This document shows, piece after piece, positions 46,010 through 54,590 of a stretch of 64,000 nt of DNA. Source of the stretch: Hoylesella buccalis ATCC 35310 (GTDB lineage Bacteria; Bacteroidota; Bacteroidia; Bacteroidales; Bacteroidaceae); contig NZ_ADEG01000042.1 in assembly GCF_000177075.1 (NCBI RefSeq), forward strand, positions 1 through 64,000, given 5' to 3'. The notes under the pieces were generated by a model. The model had not been told where the DNA came from, ran no database searches, and saw only the letters and a list, made by a program, of their open reading frames with translations. Within the stretch, counting starts at the first letter, position 1. Every line of letters begins with the position of its first letter. The position numbers and the translations under genes are program-made.

Positions 46010-46954
46010 ATGATGAAAAAGTACGGTCTGGCAACACTTGTCTTTCTTGCACTACCCTTCTCCTACACAAGTGCAGCACCCGTTATGGGTGCAGCACCTG
46101 CTGCGGATGACACCATCGTGGTCGACAGAAACGAACTGATGGAAGTGCTGAGAGGCGTGGCTGCCAGCGAAATGAGAAATCAATACAGGCCGAAAAGAAA
46201 TGTAAGACGACAGCGGAGAGGATACAACTACCGTCCATCTCAGCCGGGACAGACGGTTCCTGTATACAACTCGTCAGCCAAAAGAGTGGAGTACATTCCA
46301 ATGTATGCGCCACAGAATGGTACACAACCCATCTATCCGCCATATCCACCGGTACAAAATCTGATGCCGGAGAACGCAGAATCGGAGAACTCAACACAAA
46401 CTGAGCAATTGCAAGAACAGATTAATCAATTGCAAAAGCAAATTGAAACTTTGAGCTCTACTGTTCAAGATCCTGCCGTTAAGCAACAGATAGACTCCAT
46501 GGCACGGCAGCTCAACAACTTCCGTGTTCAAAAAGACTCAGTGATTATGGCTGCTCCTCTTGAGGAAACTGCTACAGAGAGTGCTCAGAATCATGAACTG
46601 GTTCAGCCAGCACAGACAGCGAAGATTGCACCATTTGACACCAATATCAGACAGGTATTCTTTGAAATATCGTCAGATGCATTGTCAAAAGAGGCGAAGC
46701 ACACGCTCGATGGCTTGGCAGAAACGCTGAAGAACAATCGAAAGTTGAAAGCCGAATTGACAGGATTTTCCAGTCAAGATGGTCCGAAAGCGTTCAATCG
46801 TGACCTTGCCATGCGCAGGATGAACAGCGTAAGAACCTACTTATTGAAGAAGGGTGTCCATGCCAATCAAGTGTCTGCGCTATCTTACGGCATTGACAAA
46901 CATTCGGAGATGAACACGTATGCGCGCAGAGTTGAGGTGTGCGTATCACTCTAA
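46010..46954 (+). CDS. OmpA-like peptidoglycan-binding protein
   Basis: A 314-residue protein with signal peptide (about 1-23, ending SAAP) and a basic, Tyr/Pro-rich segment (NQYRPKRNVRRQRRGYNYRP). A coiled coil follows at about 128-165 (TEQLQEQINQLQKQIETL), and an OmpA C-terminal domain at about 210-314 (VFFEISSDALSKEAKHTLDGLAETL, LTGFSSQDG, RDLAMRRMNSVRTYLLKKGV, YARRVEV). The domain binds peptidoglycan. Paired with the three-barrel protein upstream, it probably anchors it or forms an envelope tether with it. Both proteins share coiled coils, so direct contact is plausible. Confidence 0.88.
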   Translation: MMKKYGLATLVFLALPFSYTSAAPVMGAAPAADDTIVVDRNELMEVLRGVAASEMRNQYRPKRNVRRQRRGYNYRPSQPGQTVPVYNSSAKRVEYIPMYAPQNGTQPIYPPYPPVQNLMPENAESENSTQTEQLQEQINQLQKQIETLSSTVQDPAVKQQIDSMARQLNNFRVQKDSVIMAAPLEETATESAQNHELVQPAQTAKIAPFDTNIRQVFFEISSDALSKEAKHTLDGLAETLKNNRKLKAELTGFSSQDGPKAFNRDLAMRRMNSVRTYLLKKGVHANQVSALSYGIDKHSEMNTYARRVEVCVSL

Positions 46955-47352
46955 AAGGTAAAGAAAATAAAATAGATAGTGTGAAGTGAATCAGACATGG
47001 CTTGTTCACAAAACTGAAACAAACACCTGATTCAAACCGCACAAATCTCACATAAACCAACAACCACTCGTGGTTTTGCAAATATCGACAGTTAGGATGG
47101 ATGATTCCAACTAACGTCGACAACTGAAGATGCAAAACTACGAGCGGTTGTTTTATTAGGATGTCTAGCACGCACATGTCAACTCCCGCATAGGTCATCA
47201 TCAGGTGGCGTGTTCAGGAGGCCAAATCAATCATGCCAGGAGCTACATTTTCCGCTATGTCAGATAAGATATTCCATCCATGAAACCAACACTTTCCCCT
47301 GCTGAGATGGAACAGATGCGATAAAGTTGTACTGTCGTGCAACCCTAACAGT
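46955..47352. other. intergenic region between convergent operons with large hairpin
   Basis: No gene. It is dominated by the nested inverted repeat at 47059-47152. The part nearest the zinc-ribbon gene (47160-47352) shows nothing recognisable. Confidence 0.6.
47059..47156 (+). terminator. large nested hairpin, probable terminator after the OmpA-like gene
   Basis: Arms 47059-47080 and 47131-47152 (22 bases each) match in inverted orientation at 20 positions; the two differences allow G-U pairs. The loop holds an inner dyad (TCGACAGTTAG / CTAACGTCGA), and TTTT follows on the plus strand. It lies about 100 bases after the OmpA-like stop and could serve both converging operons. Confidence 0.55.
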
Positions 47353-48189
47353 CTACGGTTCTTTCTCCATGAGCATGCCGTTGCCAGCATCAATCTGCTG
47401 ACGTTCGGTGTCAAGTCGGTAAATGGTGATGTTGTTGGGATCGCCAAAATCACAAACCAAACGTCTGTTTTCATAATAAAACGTTCCACTGACGGTCTCA
47501 TCGCCAATGCTCTCCGTGATTTTTTTATCGTTGATAGTCAACTTGATTACCCCATAATCTGTTCCGTATGTCCATGTTCCTTGAATCCAGCTGGGTGCCT
47601 TTCCAGGATGAATTTCTTCGAATGGGTCAACCTCTGCATGTGAAGATGGCACGTCATGTTCTGAATCAAGACGGTATTCCGTATTATCATCGGCCAAGGA
47701 AGAGCTGTCCAACCGATCGGTGCGAGATGATTTCCAACAACTTCTGACAGTCAACACCAGTACCAAAAGAATAACAAAGAACAGGAAGAAACACGAACGG
47801 AAGAAACCACCTCGCTTTTGATTCTGCTCGTTGCCGTTGCCTGTCATGGGCGGATGATTCTTTCTTACAGCATTGTCACGAGATGTATTCATTCGCTGCC
47901 AACTAAGATTTTCAGAACTACCGGCAGGTCTTTTTGTTGTAGTGCGCGTTGCCCCTACCGCAGAAGTATCGGTTGGCTTGTCCGTCTGCGCAGCGGGAAC
48001 ATCGCTTGTCGATTCCTCAACAACTGCATCCTGATTAGATGTCGAAGGTTCAGTCTGCTGGTCAGCCGCATCTTCCATGAGATACGTGAATGGCTGTCCG
48101 CATCTGGGACACACACAGGCTATCTCTGACATACCGCTTGGAGCTGTGATGTCGTACCGAAATCTACACTTGGGACATTTTACTTGCAT
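47353..48189 (-). CDS. zinc-ribbon, single-span membrane protein of the cytoskeletal-like operon
   Basis: A 278-residue protein. N-terminal MJ0042-type zinc ribbon with two CxxC pairs (VKCPKCRFRYDI, CVCPRCGQPF). Then comes an acidic, Thr/Ser-rich cytoplasmic linker (about 40-130) and a membrane helix at about 131-150 (FFLFFVILLVLVLTV). A beta-rich C-terminal domain (about 200-278: WIQGTWTYGTDYGVIKLTINDKKITES, DETVSGTFYYENRRLVC) would be periplasmic. It is the last gene of the operon with the tubulin-like and actin-like genes, separated from the coiled-coil gene by about 200 bases containing the 22-bp repeats. Similar zinc ribbon plus membrane helix plus lipocalin-like layouts are common in Bacteroidetes; the role is unknown. 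Confidence 0.72.
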   Translation of the reverse strand: MQVKCPKCRFRYDITAPSGMSEIACVCPRCGQPFTYLMEDAADQQTEPSTSNQDAVVEESTSDVPAAQTDKPTDTSAVGATRTTTKRPAGSSENLSWQRMNTSRDNAVRKNHPPMTGNGNEQNQKRGGFFRSCFFLFFVILLVLVLTVRSCWKSSRTDRLDSSSLADDNTEYRLDSEHDVPSSHAEVDPFEEIHPGKAPSWIQGTWTYGTDYGVIKLTINDKKITESIGDETVSGTFYYENRRLVCDFGDPNNITIYRLDTERQQIDAGNGMLMEKEP

Positions 48190-48259
48190 ATCAATGGGTT
48201 TACTTTCAAAAAGAGTTTTCTAACTAATTGTGCGTCAGGGAGTAACAAATAGTTGTTGA

Positions 48260-48373
48260 ATTGGAGTCCAATAGCAATGAGTTTGGCAACCAATAGCTAT
48301 GAGTTTGGTGTCCAATAGCAATGAGTTTGGCATCCAATAGCAATGAGTTTGGACGCCAATAGATAAGAGTTTG
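48260..48373. repeat. 22-bp tandem repeat, five copies, with internal dyad
   Basis: Units at 48260-48281, 48282-48303, 48304-48325, 48326-48347 and 48348-48369, plus a trailing TTTG. The consensus is TTTGG-N3-CCAATAGCAATGAG. The three central bases differ in every copy (AGT, CAA, TGT, CAT, ACG) while the flanking TTGG and CCAA stay fixed, so each unit holds a TTGG-N3-CCAA dyad. It lies between the last two genes of the operon. Confidence 0.9.
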
Positions 48374-48390
48374 AAAAAACGAGTCAATCA

Positions 48391-48963
48391 CTAATCAAAT
48401 TTCACCACCGCCTTGTTCACCACACGCCATATTCCATTCTCGAACACGGCCGACCCTTCGTCAACCGTTTCGATGGAACGAGGATAGACACTGGCGTTGC
48501 CAACGACCTTGCACACCGGCTTGACAAACTGCGAAACGCTGATCATGGCCGTGGCAATGGCATCCGGACTGTTCAACATGATGAACGTGCCGTTCACACC
48601 GTCTGTGGTAGACAGCTGGTAGATGCTTTTGCCAATCTGCTCGGTAGGCGATGCGCTGTCGAAACAGCCATCACTGCTTGGCGCCGGCAAATAGCAGACA
48701 CGACTGGCTGACGGCGAGGATGTGCCCATCTGGTGGGGCTGTGCACGCTGAAGCTCCACATCCGTCTGCGGTTCCAGTGAATCAGCAGTGTCACGCTCCG
48801 TCGTGGACTTTTGCTCCTGTTGTTCCTGCATTTCTTGCAGCGCAGCGGTGAGATGTTTTACCTGATCCCGCAACGCAACAAGGTGCTTCTCCAACTTTGC
48901 GATGCGCTCCTCATAGGGTTCGAGCTGCTGTTGTATCTGCCGTTCAATCTGTCCTTCAAACAT
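48391..48963 (-). CDS. coiled-coil protein of the cytoskeletal-like operon
   Basis: A 190-residue cytoplasmic protein without signal or membrane segment. Residues about 4-55 form a strong coiled coil (QIERQIQQQLEPYEERIAKL continuing to EMQEQQEQK). A Ser/Gln-rich linker follows. The C-terminal ~100 residues (from RVCYLPAPS) form a compact beta-rich domain with STTDGVNGTFIML and FENGIWRVV. I do not recognise the family. It is 22 bases after the actin-like gene; an adaptor or polymer-regulating role is a guess from its position. Confidence 0.65.
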   Translation of the reverse strand: MFEGQIERQIQQQLEPYEERIAKLEKHLVALRDQVKHLTAALQEMQEQQEQKSTTERDTADSLEPQTDVELQRAQPHQMGTSSPSASRVCYLPAPSSDGCFDSASPTEQIGKSIYQLSTTDGVNGTFIMLNSPDAIATAMISVSQFVKPVCKVVGNASVYPRSIETVDEGSAVFENGIWRVVNKAVVKFD

Positions 48964-48985
48964 AAGTCTTTACCTTCCCACGTTT

Positions 48986-51900
48986 TTATAGGTTCTCAAT
49001 CAAGTTATCTCGAATGCTGCCAATAATCGGATAGAAGAACAAGGTGTCCTCAATGGGGTCACTGCCGTTCTTGTCATCTTGATTCTTGTTAACGAAGTTC
49101 CAGCCATTCACCAAGTGATGCATCAAGTCTTTGTTAACCAATTGCTTAAACATTTGCAGACTATGGTTGTCAACCAACAACCGGTCTACCACATGAATGT
49201 CCTCGCAGAGCTGGCAGAAGAAGTCATTGAACTGGCGCACCTGCTCAACGATGGCGGCGCAAACCTCCTCCTTGTCCATGTCTTCGTAGCGCAGCGTTTC
49301 CTGACTGAGCATAGTGTAGTTGTATTTGACGGAGCTGTCAAAGCTGTCCAACAGTCGGTTCAATTGGTGAACATGTTCGCAACCGGTACTGTCAGCCACT
49401 TGCATCAAGGCGCCTCGGCAGGTAATTTGTTTTGGTTCTTTCTTCTCCATGACGATGCTGAAGCCGTCCTCATCGTACCGTTGGCCATACACTCGCTCAA
49501 TAACCGTCTGTGCAATGAGGTCAAGGTCGCGCTGCGTGCCAACGATGTCCAGCACCTTTGAACCCGTACCAGAGAACATGATGCTGCGAGGCATGTCGAG
49601 ATTGCGGTGCTTCATCATCTTGGCCACATAGTAAATGAGCGTCACGAAGAAGTAAATAAAGATGATTTTGCGCTGTCCGTCTTCGTTAAGTCGCATGTTG
49701 TAAGAGAAGACATCGTTGTCGCCAACCACCTTATTATTAATCACTGAGAACAAGAATGCGTTAATATCTTCAGACTTACGCTTGGCCGTGATGTCGTCCA
49801 AGATGCCGTTCAACTCGCCATATTTGTCATCGTCGGCATCAAACAAGCGTTTGAAATAATCGACATATTTCACGAGCATGGGGTTGGTATCGCCGTGAGG
49901 AACATCGGAGAAGCCGTCACCGAAGAGTACGTTGGCGGCAAACCTGAACGACGTGAGGATGGTGGGTTGCTGTGCATTGCTCGCATATACCACCACATCG
50001 CTGGATCCACCACCGATGTCAATGCTGGCAACGGTGCTGGCTGCGCCTTTAAACTGACTTGAACTTTTGTAGAAATAATATGGAGCCACGCTCTCGGGCA
50101 TCTGTATCAGATTGTCCTCTGTCACGGGGATGCCAAAGACTTCACTGAAAGTTTTGGCCCACATCTCGCCCAATTTGCGCACGTTGCCCACCTTCATGGA
50201 CAGCGGATAGAACCAAACTAAGCGCGTCTTGGCCATATCACCGTTCTCTAAGAACACCTTGGTGCGCATCAACAAGGCCAGCTCCATCAAGTAAGCGCGC
50301 ACCCGTTTGCTGTTAGCCACCTCGGTAGACCATTTCAGGTTGGGCACAATTCGGTTGCCATAGCCGATAGACTCCTTCTCATAAATAAAGGGAATGTTGG
50401 CATCGCCCAATGCCACAATTCGGTCGACATTGATGGCATCAAGGCGTTCACACTCTGACAAGACGGTACGTTGTGGGAATCCATAGTTCTCACCGATGAC
50501 CTTCGGCAGGAACTCCTGCTTCATAATCACGTCATACAGAATGCTCTCTCCGTTATACGAAGTGGCCAACAGCCGTTCGCGAGCAGAGGCACTGACACCC
50601 AAAGGCTCGGGCATGTCGCCGTTTTTCATCGACTCAACGTGCGTATTGGTCGTACCAAAATCGACTGAGAACGTAAAGGCCTCGTTGCCTTGGACGTGCG
50701 CCGGCCATCGAGGACACAGCACTCCTTCGGCCGCCAGGTTGCCATGATCGTCAGTAAGGGTGACGTTGAGGTAGTCGAAATCATCCTGCAAGCGATAATA
50801 TTTGGAACCAACTCGCTTCTCAGCCTTTAAAGATCGGTCGCGCACGACCACGTCATCAGGGTTCATCCCATTGCGATAGCCGTCATGATAGAATGACAAA
50901 TCAATGCGGAAGTTCTCCAACATACCCAGCGCACGGTCAACCAATTGCACGTTATATTGTTTCAATCCCGGCGTTCGCATGAACGGGAAAATGCTCAATG
51001 CGAACGGTACGGTGACGAAATAGCCGTGGTCGTTTGTCCTGTCATAAGCCAAATCAACATTTCGACTCGACACATAGGTGCGCTGTAGCGTGATGTAATG
51101 ACGCTCTTTCTGCACGGGAATGCGCAACGTAGCGGTCAATGTTTCGACATTTCCCCGCATGCCATGCGTCATTTCGAAACGCGGTCGGCCATTGATGGTG
51201 CCCCACAAGTCACTGACGTTGAAATACTTGAAGTAAAGAGGTTTCAAGGGTAAGATGAAATTGTGGTCATCGGCATCGCGCGTTGCATTGGTGAGATTGC
51301 CGTCAAAGAAGCAATCACGGTCGAGGGTATAATCGAGTTTAATCAACGCAGGTTGGAAAAAATCATCGTCAGTCAGCCACGGATACTGATGCGTGGTGGC
51401 AGGTAAGATACGCTTTTCCGGCTCTACTGCGTAATCTTCCGGTTTGATTACAGTGTTGTCATCCCATGTTCCGGTGATATAAGTGAAGGTGTCTGTCTGT
51501 GTTGCATTGAGATGATTCTGCAACACCAGCGGCACGATGCCATCGACAGGTCGTGAGGGTTTCATCCTAAAGTCACTGGCTGCAATGGCCGCCTGAACGT
51601 CTTCAGGACGGGCACCGTAGAACGGAACGCCCAACGCTTGTACGCCTTCTTCCATCTGCATGAAGTTGGTTTCGAGGAAAGAGTGTGCCCGGTCAGCGTT
51701 AGCCAGATCCATAGCGGCAGGATTTCCTATCTCTTTCAGGATATCATTCTGCAGCGCAGCGGGCAACAAAGGCAGATTGGCGATGAGGTAACTGTTCACC
51801 TCACCGCAACGACGCTTCAACTCTGGGTAGGCTGTGAACAAGGCATAGATGTACTTGACGAAACGTTCGCTGCGCATATACAGCGGGCGCCACAGGCTAA

Positions 51901-52456
51901 AGAGCTGCACATTCTGCTCTACGGGGATGTCGCAGAGCCCTTCTTGCGCATTGGGTGATGCCATGAAGAGCGTGATTGGCGAGGTAGAACCAATGACCTG
52001 GTTGCCATAAACCAAGAAATACAAGCGATCCAACTGGTCGAAATTGAAGGCTTCTTGGTCTTGATGCAAGAACATCTCGATGGTTTCGCCCAACAAACGA
52101 TGCTGTGGTGAGTCTTTCAACTTCTCCAACTCGGTGGCTCGGTTCCATTCCACAATCTGCAATTGATTGCGCAATTCAGCGTAATTAAAGAACAATTGGG
52201 CAATGTCCAGCGCATTGGAAACCAACTTCTCGTCCATCGCTTCGCCTTGCAGACGGGCATTCATGGACAGTCGTTTGAAAGCGTTCTTCACCAAATCCAT
52301 CTGCGCGAACGGTGAAGGAATGGCCGTACGAGGCTGTTGTGACAATCCCGCATTGGGATCAGCGATCATCTCTATCTCGTCAGCGTTGTATTGACTGCTC
52401 AACGGAATCCAATCTTCGCCGGATGTTTTCTTATTATAGGATAATATCTTTGACAT
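48986..52456 (-). CDS. large actin/Hsp70-fold ATPase (SrfB-like)
   Basis: A 1,156-residue cytoplasmic protein. The first ~590 residues are not recognised, with an alpha-helical N-third and a beta-rich middle (450-585). From about 595 the ASKHA (actin/Hsp70/sugar kinase) nucleotide fold is visible: phosphate-1 loop VDFGTTNTHVES (598-609), phosphate-2 loop DIGGGSSDVVVY (813-824) and adenosine loop FSGTGSKVL (961-969). Size and layout recall the SrfB family of enterobacteria, but this identification is tentative. Between phosphate loops, a ~200-residue insertion replaces the usual subdomain IB. It lies 30 bases after the tubulin-like gene. Confidence 0.75.
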   Translation of the reverse strand: MSKILSYNKKTSGEDWIPLSSQYNADEIEMIADPNAGLSQQPRTAIPSPFAQMDLVKNAFKRLSMNARLQGEAMDEKLVSNALDIAQLFFNYAELRNQLQIVEWNRATELEKLKDSPQHRLLGETIEMFLHQDQEAFNFDQLDRLYFLVYGNQVIGSTSPITLFMASPNAQEGLCDIPVEQNVQLFSLWRPLYMRSERFVKYIYALFTAYPELKRRCGEVNSYLIANLPLLPAALQNDILKEIGNPAAMDLANADRAHSFLETNFMQMEEGVQALGVPFYGARPEDVQAAIAASDFRMKPSRPVDGIVPLVLQNHLNATQTDTFTYITGTWDDNTVIKPEDYAVEPEKRILPATTHQYPWLTDDDFFQPALIKLDYTLDRDCFFDGNLTNATRDADDHNFILPLKPLYFKYFNVSDLWGTINGRPRFEMTHGMRGNVETLTATLRIPVQKERHYITLQRTYVSSRNVDLAYDRTNDHGYFVTVPFALSIFPFMRTPGLKQYNVQLVDRALGMLENFRIDLSFYHDGYRNGMNPDDVVVRDRSLKAEKRVGSKYYRLQDDFDYLNVTLTDDHGNLAAEGVLCPRWPAHVQGNEAFTFSVDFGTTNTHVESMKNGDMPEPLGVSASARERLLATSYNGESILYDVIMKQEFLPKVIGENYGFPQRTVLSECERLDAINVDRIVALGDANIPFIYEKESIGYGNRIVPNLKWSTEVANSKRVRAYLMELALLMRTKVFLENGDMAKTRLVWFYPLSMKVGNVRKLGEMWAKTFSEVFGIPVTEDNLIQMPESVAPYYFYKSSSQFKGAASTVASIDIGGGSSDVVVYASNAQQPTILTSFRFAANVLFGDGFSDVPHGDTNPMLVKYVDYFKRLFDADDDKYGELNGILDDITAKRKSEDINAFLFSVINNKVVGDNDVFSYNMRLNEDGQRKIIFIYFFVTLIYYVAKMMKHRNLDMPRSIMFSGTGSKVLDIVGTQRDLDLIAQTVIERVYGQRYDEDGFSIVMEKKEPKQITCRGALMQVADSTGCEHVHQLNRLLDSFDSSVKYNYTMLSQETLRYEDMDKEEVCAAIVEQVRQFNDFFCQLCEDIHVVDRLLVDNHSLQMFKQLVNKDLMHHLVNGWNFVNKNQDDKNGSDPIEDTLFFYPIIGSIRDNLIENL

Positions 52457-52486
52457 GAATTGACTTTGTATTTACGTTCAACGATG

Positions 52487-54031
52487 CTAAACCACTGAGT
52501 TGTATTTCTCTTCAACCAGCTTGTCCAGCGTCTCATCCAACAGGTTCATCAGCTTGTAAGCCACACGGTCGGTGCCGTATTTCTGCGTCTTGACAGCCTG
52601 CTGACTCATTTTGTTGAGGGAAGAAAGCAAAGACTTATAATCGATGGTTGACTTGAACAAGCCGCTCTTGGGCGCAATGCCGTTCAACGCATCAGACAGC
52701 TTGTCGGTTGTCAGATGGAAGGGTTCGAAGCTGCGCTGATTGAGTTTCAGTTCCTTCAACCAGGTAAGATAAGCCACATAGAAATCGCTTGTCAGGGTGT
52801 GGAAGAAACTTGTGGAGAGGAAACCGCTGGTTATTTCTGGTTTGTCCTCAGTGTAACCGCGTCCCACATCGCTCTTCAATTGATGGGTGATGTACAGATA
52901 TGCCAAGTGAAACTTCGCCAACTGTTTGTTCACATGCAGGCGTGTTGACGTACCAAAGTCTTTCAGTGACAGGGTCATCTTATCGTTGGCCAACCCATAT
53001 TCTTTATAGATGGGGTTCACGGCGTTGCCGTTATCCGTGAGCAACTGGTCGTCAGGAATCTGAAGAAAATCAAGAACTGCCAGCGCACCCACATATTCCA
53101 CGACATGTGCATCGTTGCGCTGTCCGTTGCCACCCGGGTCGTTGAAGTAAGGATTGCTGGGTATTTCGTCACCCAGATAATAGCAAGCGTTTACTTTCGA
53201 CATGGGCAAGTCTACCCCATTCTGCCGAATTCCCGTAAGGTTGTCATGATAATAGAACAAGGCCGACTTGGTTTTTGAAATGAAATCGGCCCGCGAAATC
53301 GGACTGTTCTCATCTTGTTGGATGTTGAAATAAGGCAACACGGTGAGCGCACCAATCCTGGCATCGCGCAAATCGCCACGGTTGTTGATTTGGATGTTAT
53401 TGCCGGCATTACGAATGTTCTTCACGATGATGGGATAGCCGGCGGCTCCCGTTCCGCCAAAAATACTGCTGACGACAAAGATGCGGTCGTTCTTTTGAAA
53501 CACATTGGAGAACTGCTTGAACTCTTCCGAATCCTTAAACTGGTTCAATGCGACCGACCCTATGTTGGGTGATCCCACAAAACCGATGTCCATCTTGGTA
53601 TCAAGTTGATCCTTGGAAAACATCATTGAGCACAGGGCTTGATTGCCTGTATCCAACGTGGAATAAGAGATGAAATCGCTGAACTTCTTCGATGCGATGG
53701 AACCCATGTTGAAGAGGAACGTGTCACTCAGGTTGCTGCCATTGGGCAAGATGTCACTCAGGGTAGATATCTTGACCGAAAAGAAGCCTTTGGTCACGTC
53801 CACACGGTCGCCATACAGTGCTTGTCGTATCTGCTTATACCACCGCAACAGGTTGCTGGTGCGCTTGAGGTCCTCGTTGGCCTTGTGGGGATCCACGATG
53901 ATAGGCACCACTTCGAGCGGCATGGGCTGTCCCGCTTCGTCCAAAGGATGAATGCCAGCAGCAAACTGCATGATGAGTGGTCGCATGACACGCGAACCTG
54001 TTCCGCCCACTAAAAATAAAAATAGTCTCAC
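52487..54031 (-). CDS. tubulin/FtsZ-like GTPase
   Basis: A 514-residue cytoplasmic protein with the tubulin nucleotide signature GGTGAAG at 192-198 (SSIFGGTGAAGYP), preceded by an N-terminal glycine loop VGGTGSRV (8-15) as in the T1 region. Residues 15-190 contain long insertions compared with FtsZ. A C-terminal helical region (about 380-514, ending LDETLDKLVEEKYNSVV) takes the place of the activation domain. It fits the tubulin-like (Tubulin_2-type) family, not FtsZ: it is longer, lacks the FtsZ C-terminal peptide, and is not in a dcw cluster. The GTPase T4 motif is intact, so nucleotide binding is expected; polymerisation is inferred. Confidence 0.78.
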   Translation of the reverse strand: MRLFLFLVGGTGSRVMRPLIMQFAAGIHPLDEAGQPMPLEVVPIIVDPHKANEDLKRTSNLLRWYKQIRQALYGDRVDVTKGFFSVKISTLSDILPNGSNLSDTFLFNMGSIASKKFSDFISYSTLDTGNQALCSMMFSKDQLDTKMDIGFVGSPNIGSVALNQFKDSEEFKQFSNVFQKNDRIFVVSSIFGGTGAAGYPIIVKNIRNAGNNIQINNRGDLRDARIGALTVLPYFNIQQDENSPISRADFISKTKSALFYYHDNLTGIRQNGVDLPMSKVNACYYLGDEIPSNPYFNDPGGNGQRNDAHVVEYVGALAVLDFLQIPDDQLLTDNGNAVNPIYKEYGLANDKMTLSLKDFGTSTRLHVNKQLAKFHLAYLYITHQLKSDVGRGYTEDKPEITSGFLSTSFFHTLTSDFYVAYLTWLKELKLNQRSFEPFHLTTDKLSDALNGIAPKSGLFKSTIDYKSLLSSLNKMSQQAVKTQKYGTDRVAYKLMNLLDETLDKLVEEKYNSVV

Positions 54032-54076
54032 TATGGTAATGTTCTGATGATTCTTGATAATGCAATGTTCACCACC

Positions 54077-54523
54077 CTACTCTGGGATTGGCGTGTGTCG
54101 GCAGTTGGATGACCACCAACGAATGGAGAAACTGGCAATGACAAACAGCACGGCTGTCACTGCAACGTCAACCAAACAGAAGCTGAAGAGCTGCGCACTG
54201 AAATCGAGTCCATCGGCCGAAAAGACACCACTGGGATAGGTGTAGTTGATGACAGGTGCCACAATCATGGCAGCAATCAGCACGATGAGCCAATGATACC
54301 ACCGGGAGAAGCTCACCGAGTTGATGACATAATAGTATATACCAGCGAAAACCCAGGCTATCAAAGCTGTCACAATGGCTACAATGAAATAAAGGTTGGC
54401 CGAATACATCTCATTAGAGAACTCTCTTTCATAGAACAGTGACTCAAACAAAGATGTGGCAAAAATGATGAACAGCAGGGTAATCACGACGCCTGCCAGC
54501 AACAATATCGTATTTTTTTTCAT
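54077..54523 (-). CDS. small four-helix membrane protein of the cytoskeletal-like operon
   Basis: A 148-residue protein with four hydrophobic segments (about 5-25, 43-68, 78-95, 112-133). The helix 1-2 connection is acidic (ESLFYEREFSNEM). It has no recognisable family. It lies between the vWA lipoprotein (67 bases) and the tubulin-like gene (45 bases). Its position suggests that it is the inner-membrane anchor of the complex, an inference from order only. Confidence 0.65.
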   Translation of the reverse strand: MKKNTILLLAGVVITLLFIIFATSLFESLFYEREFSNEMYSANLYFIVAIVTALIAWVFAGIYYYVINSVSFSRWYHWLIVLIAAMIVAPVINYTYPSGVFSADGLDFSAQLFSFCLVDVAVTAVLFVIASFSIRWWSSNCRHTPIPE

Positions 54524-54590
54524 AACGTGGTTCTATCGTCATGCCGCACAAAGGCTGCAACCAAGCCGGTTAGCACTCGTGCGAGGCATG

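Noticed and set aside
48260..48373. CRISPR array
   Set aside because: Units are contiguous 22-bp tandem copies with three-base variable centres, not repeats separated by spacers, and there are no cas genes.
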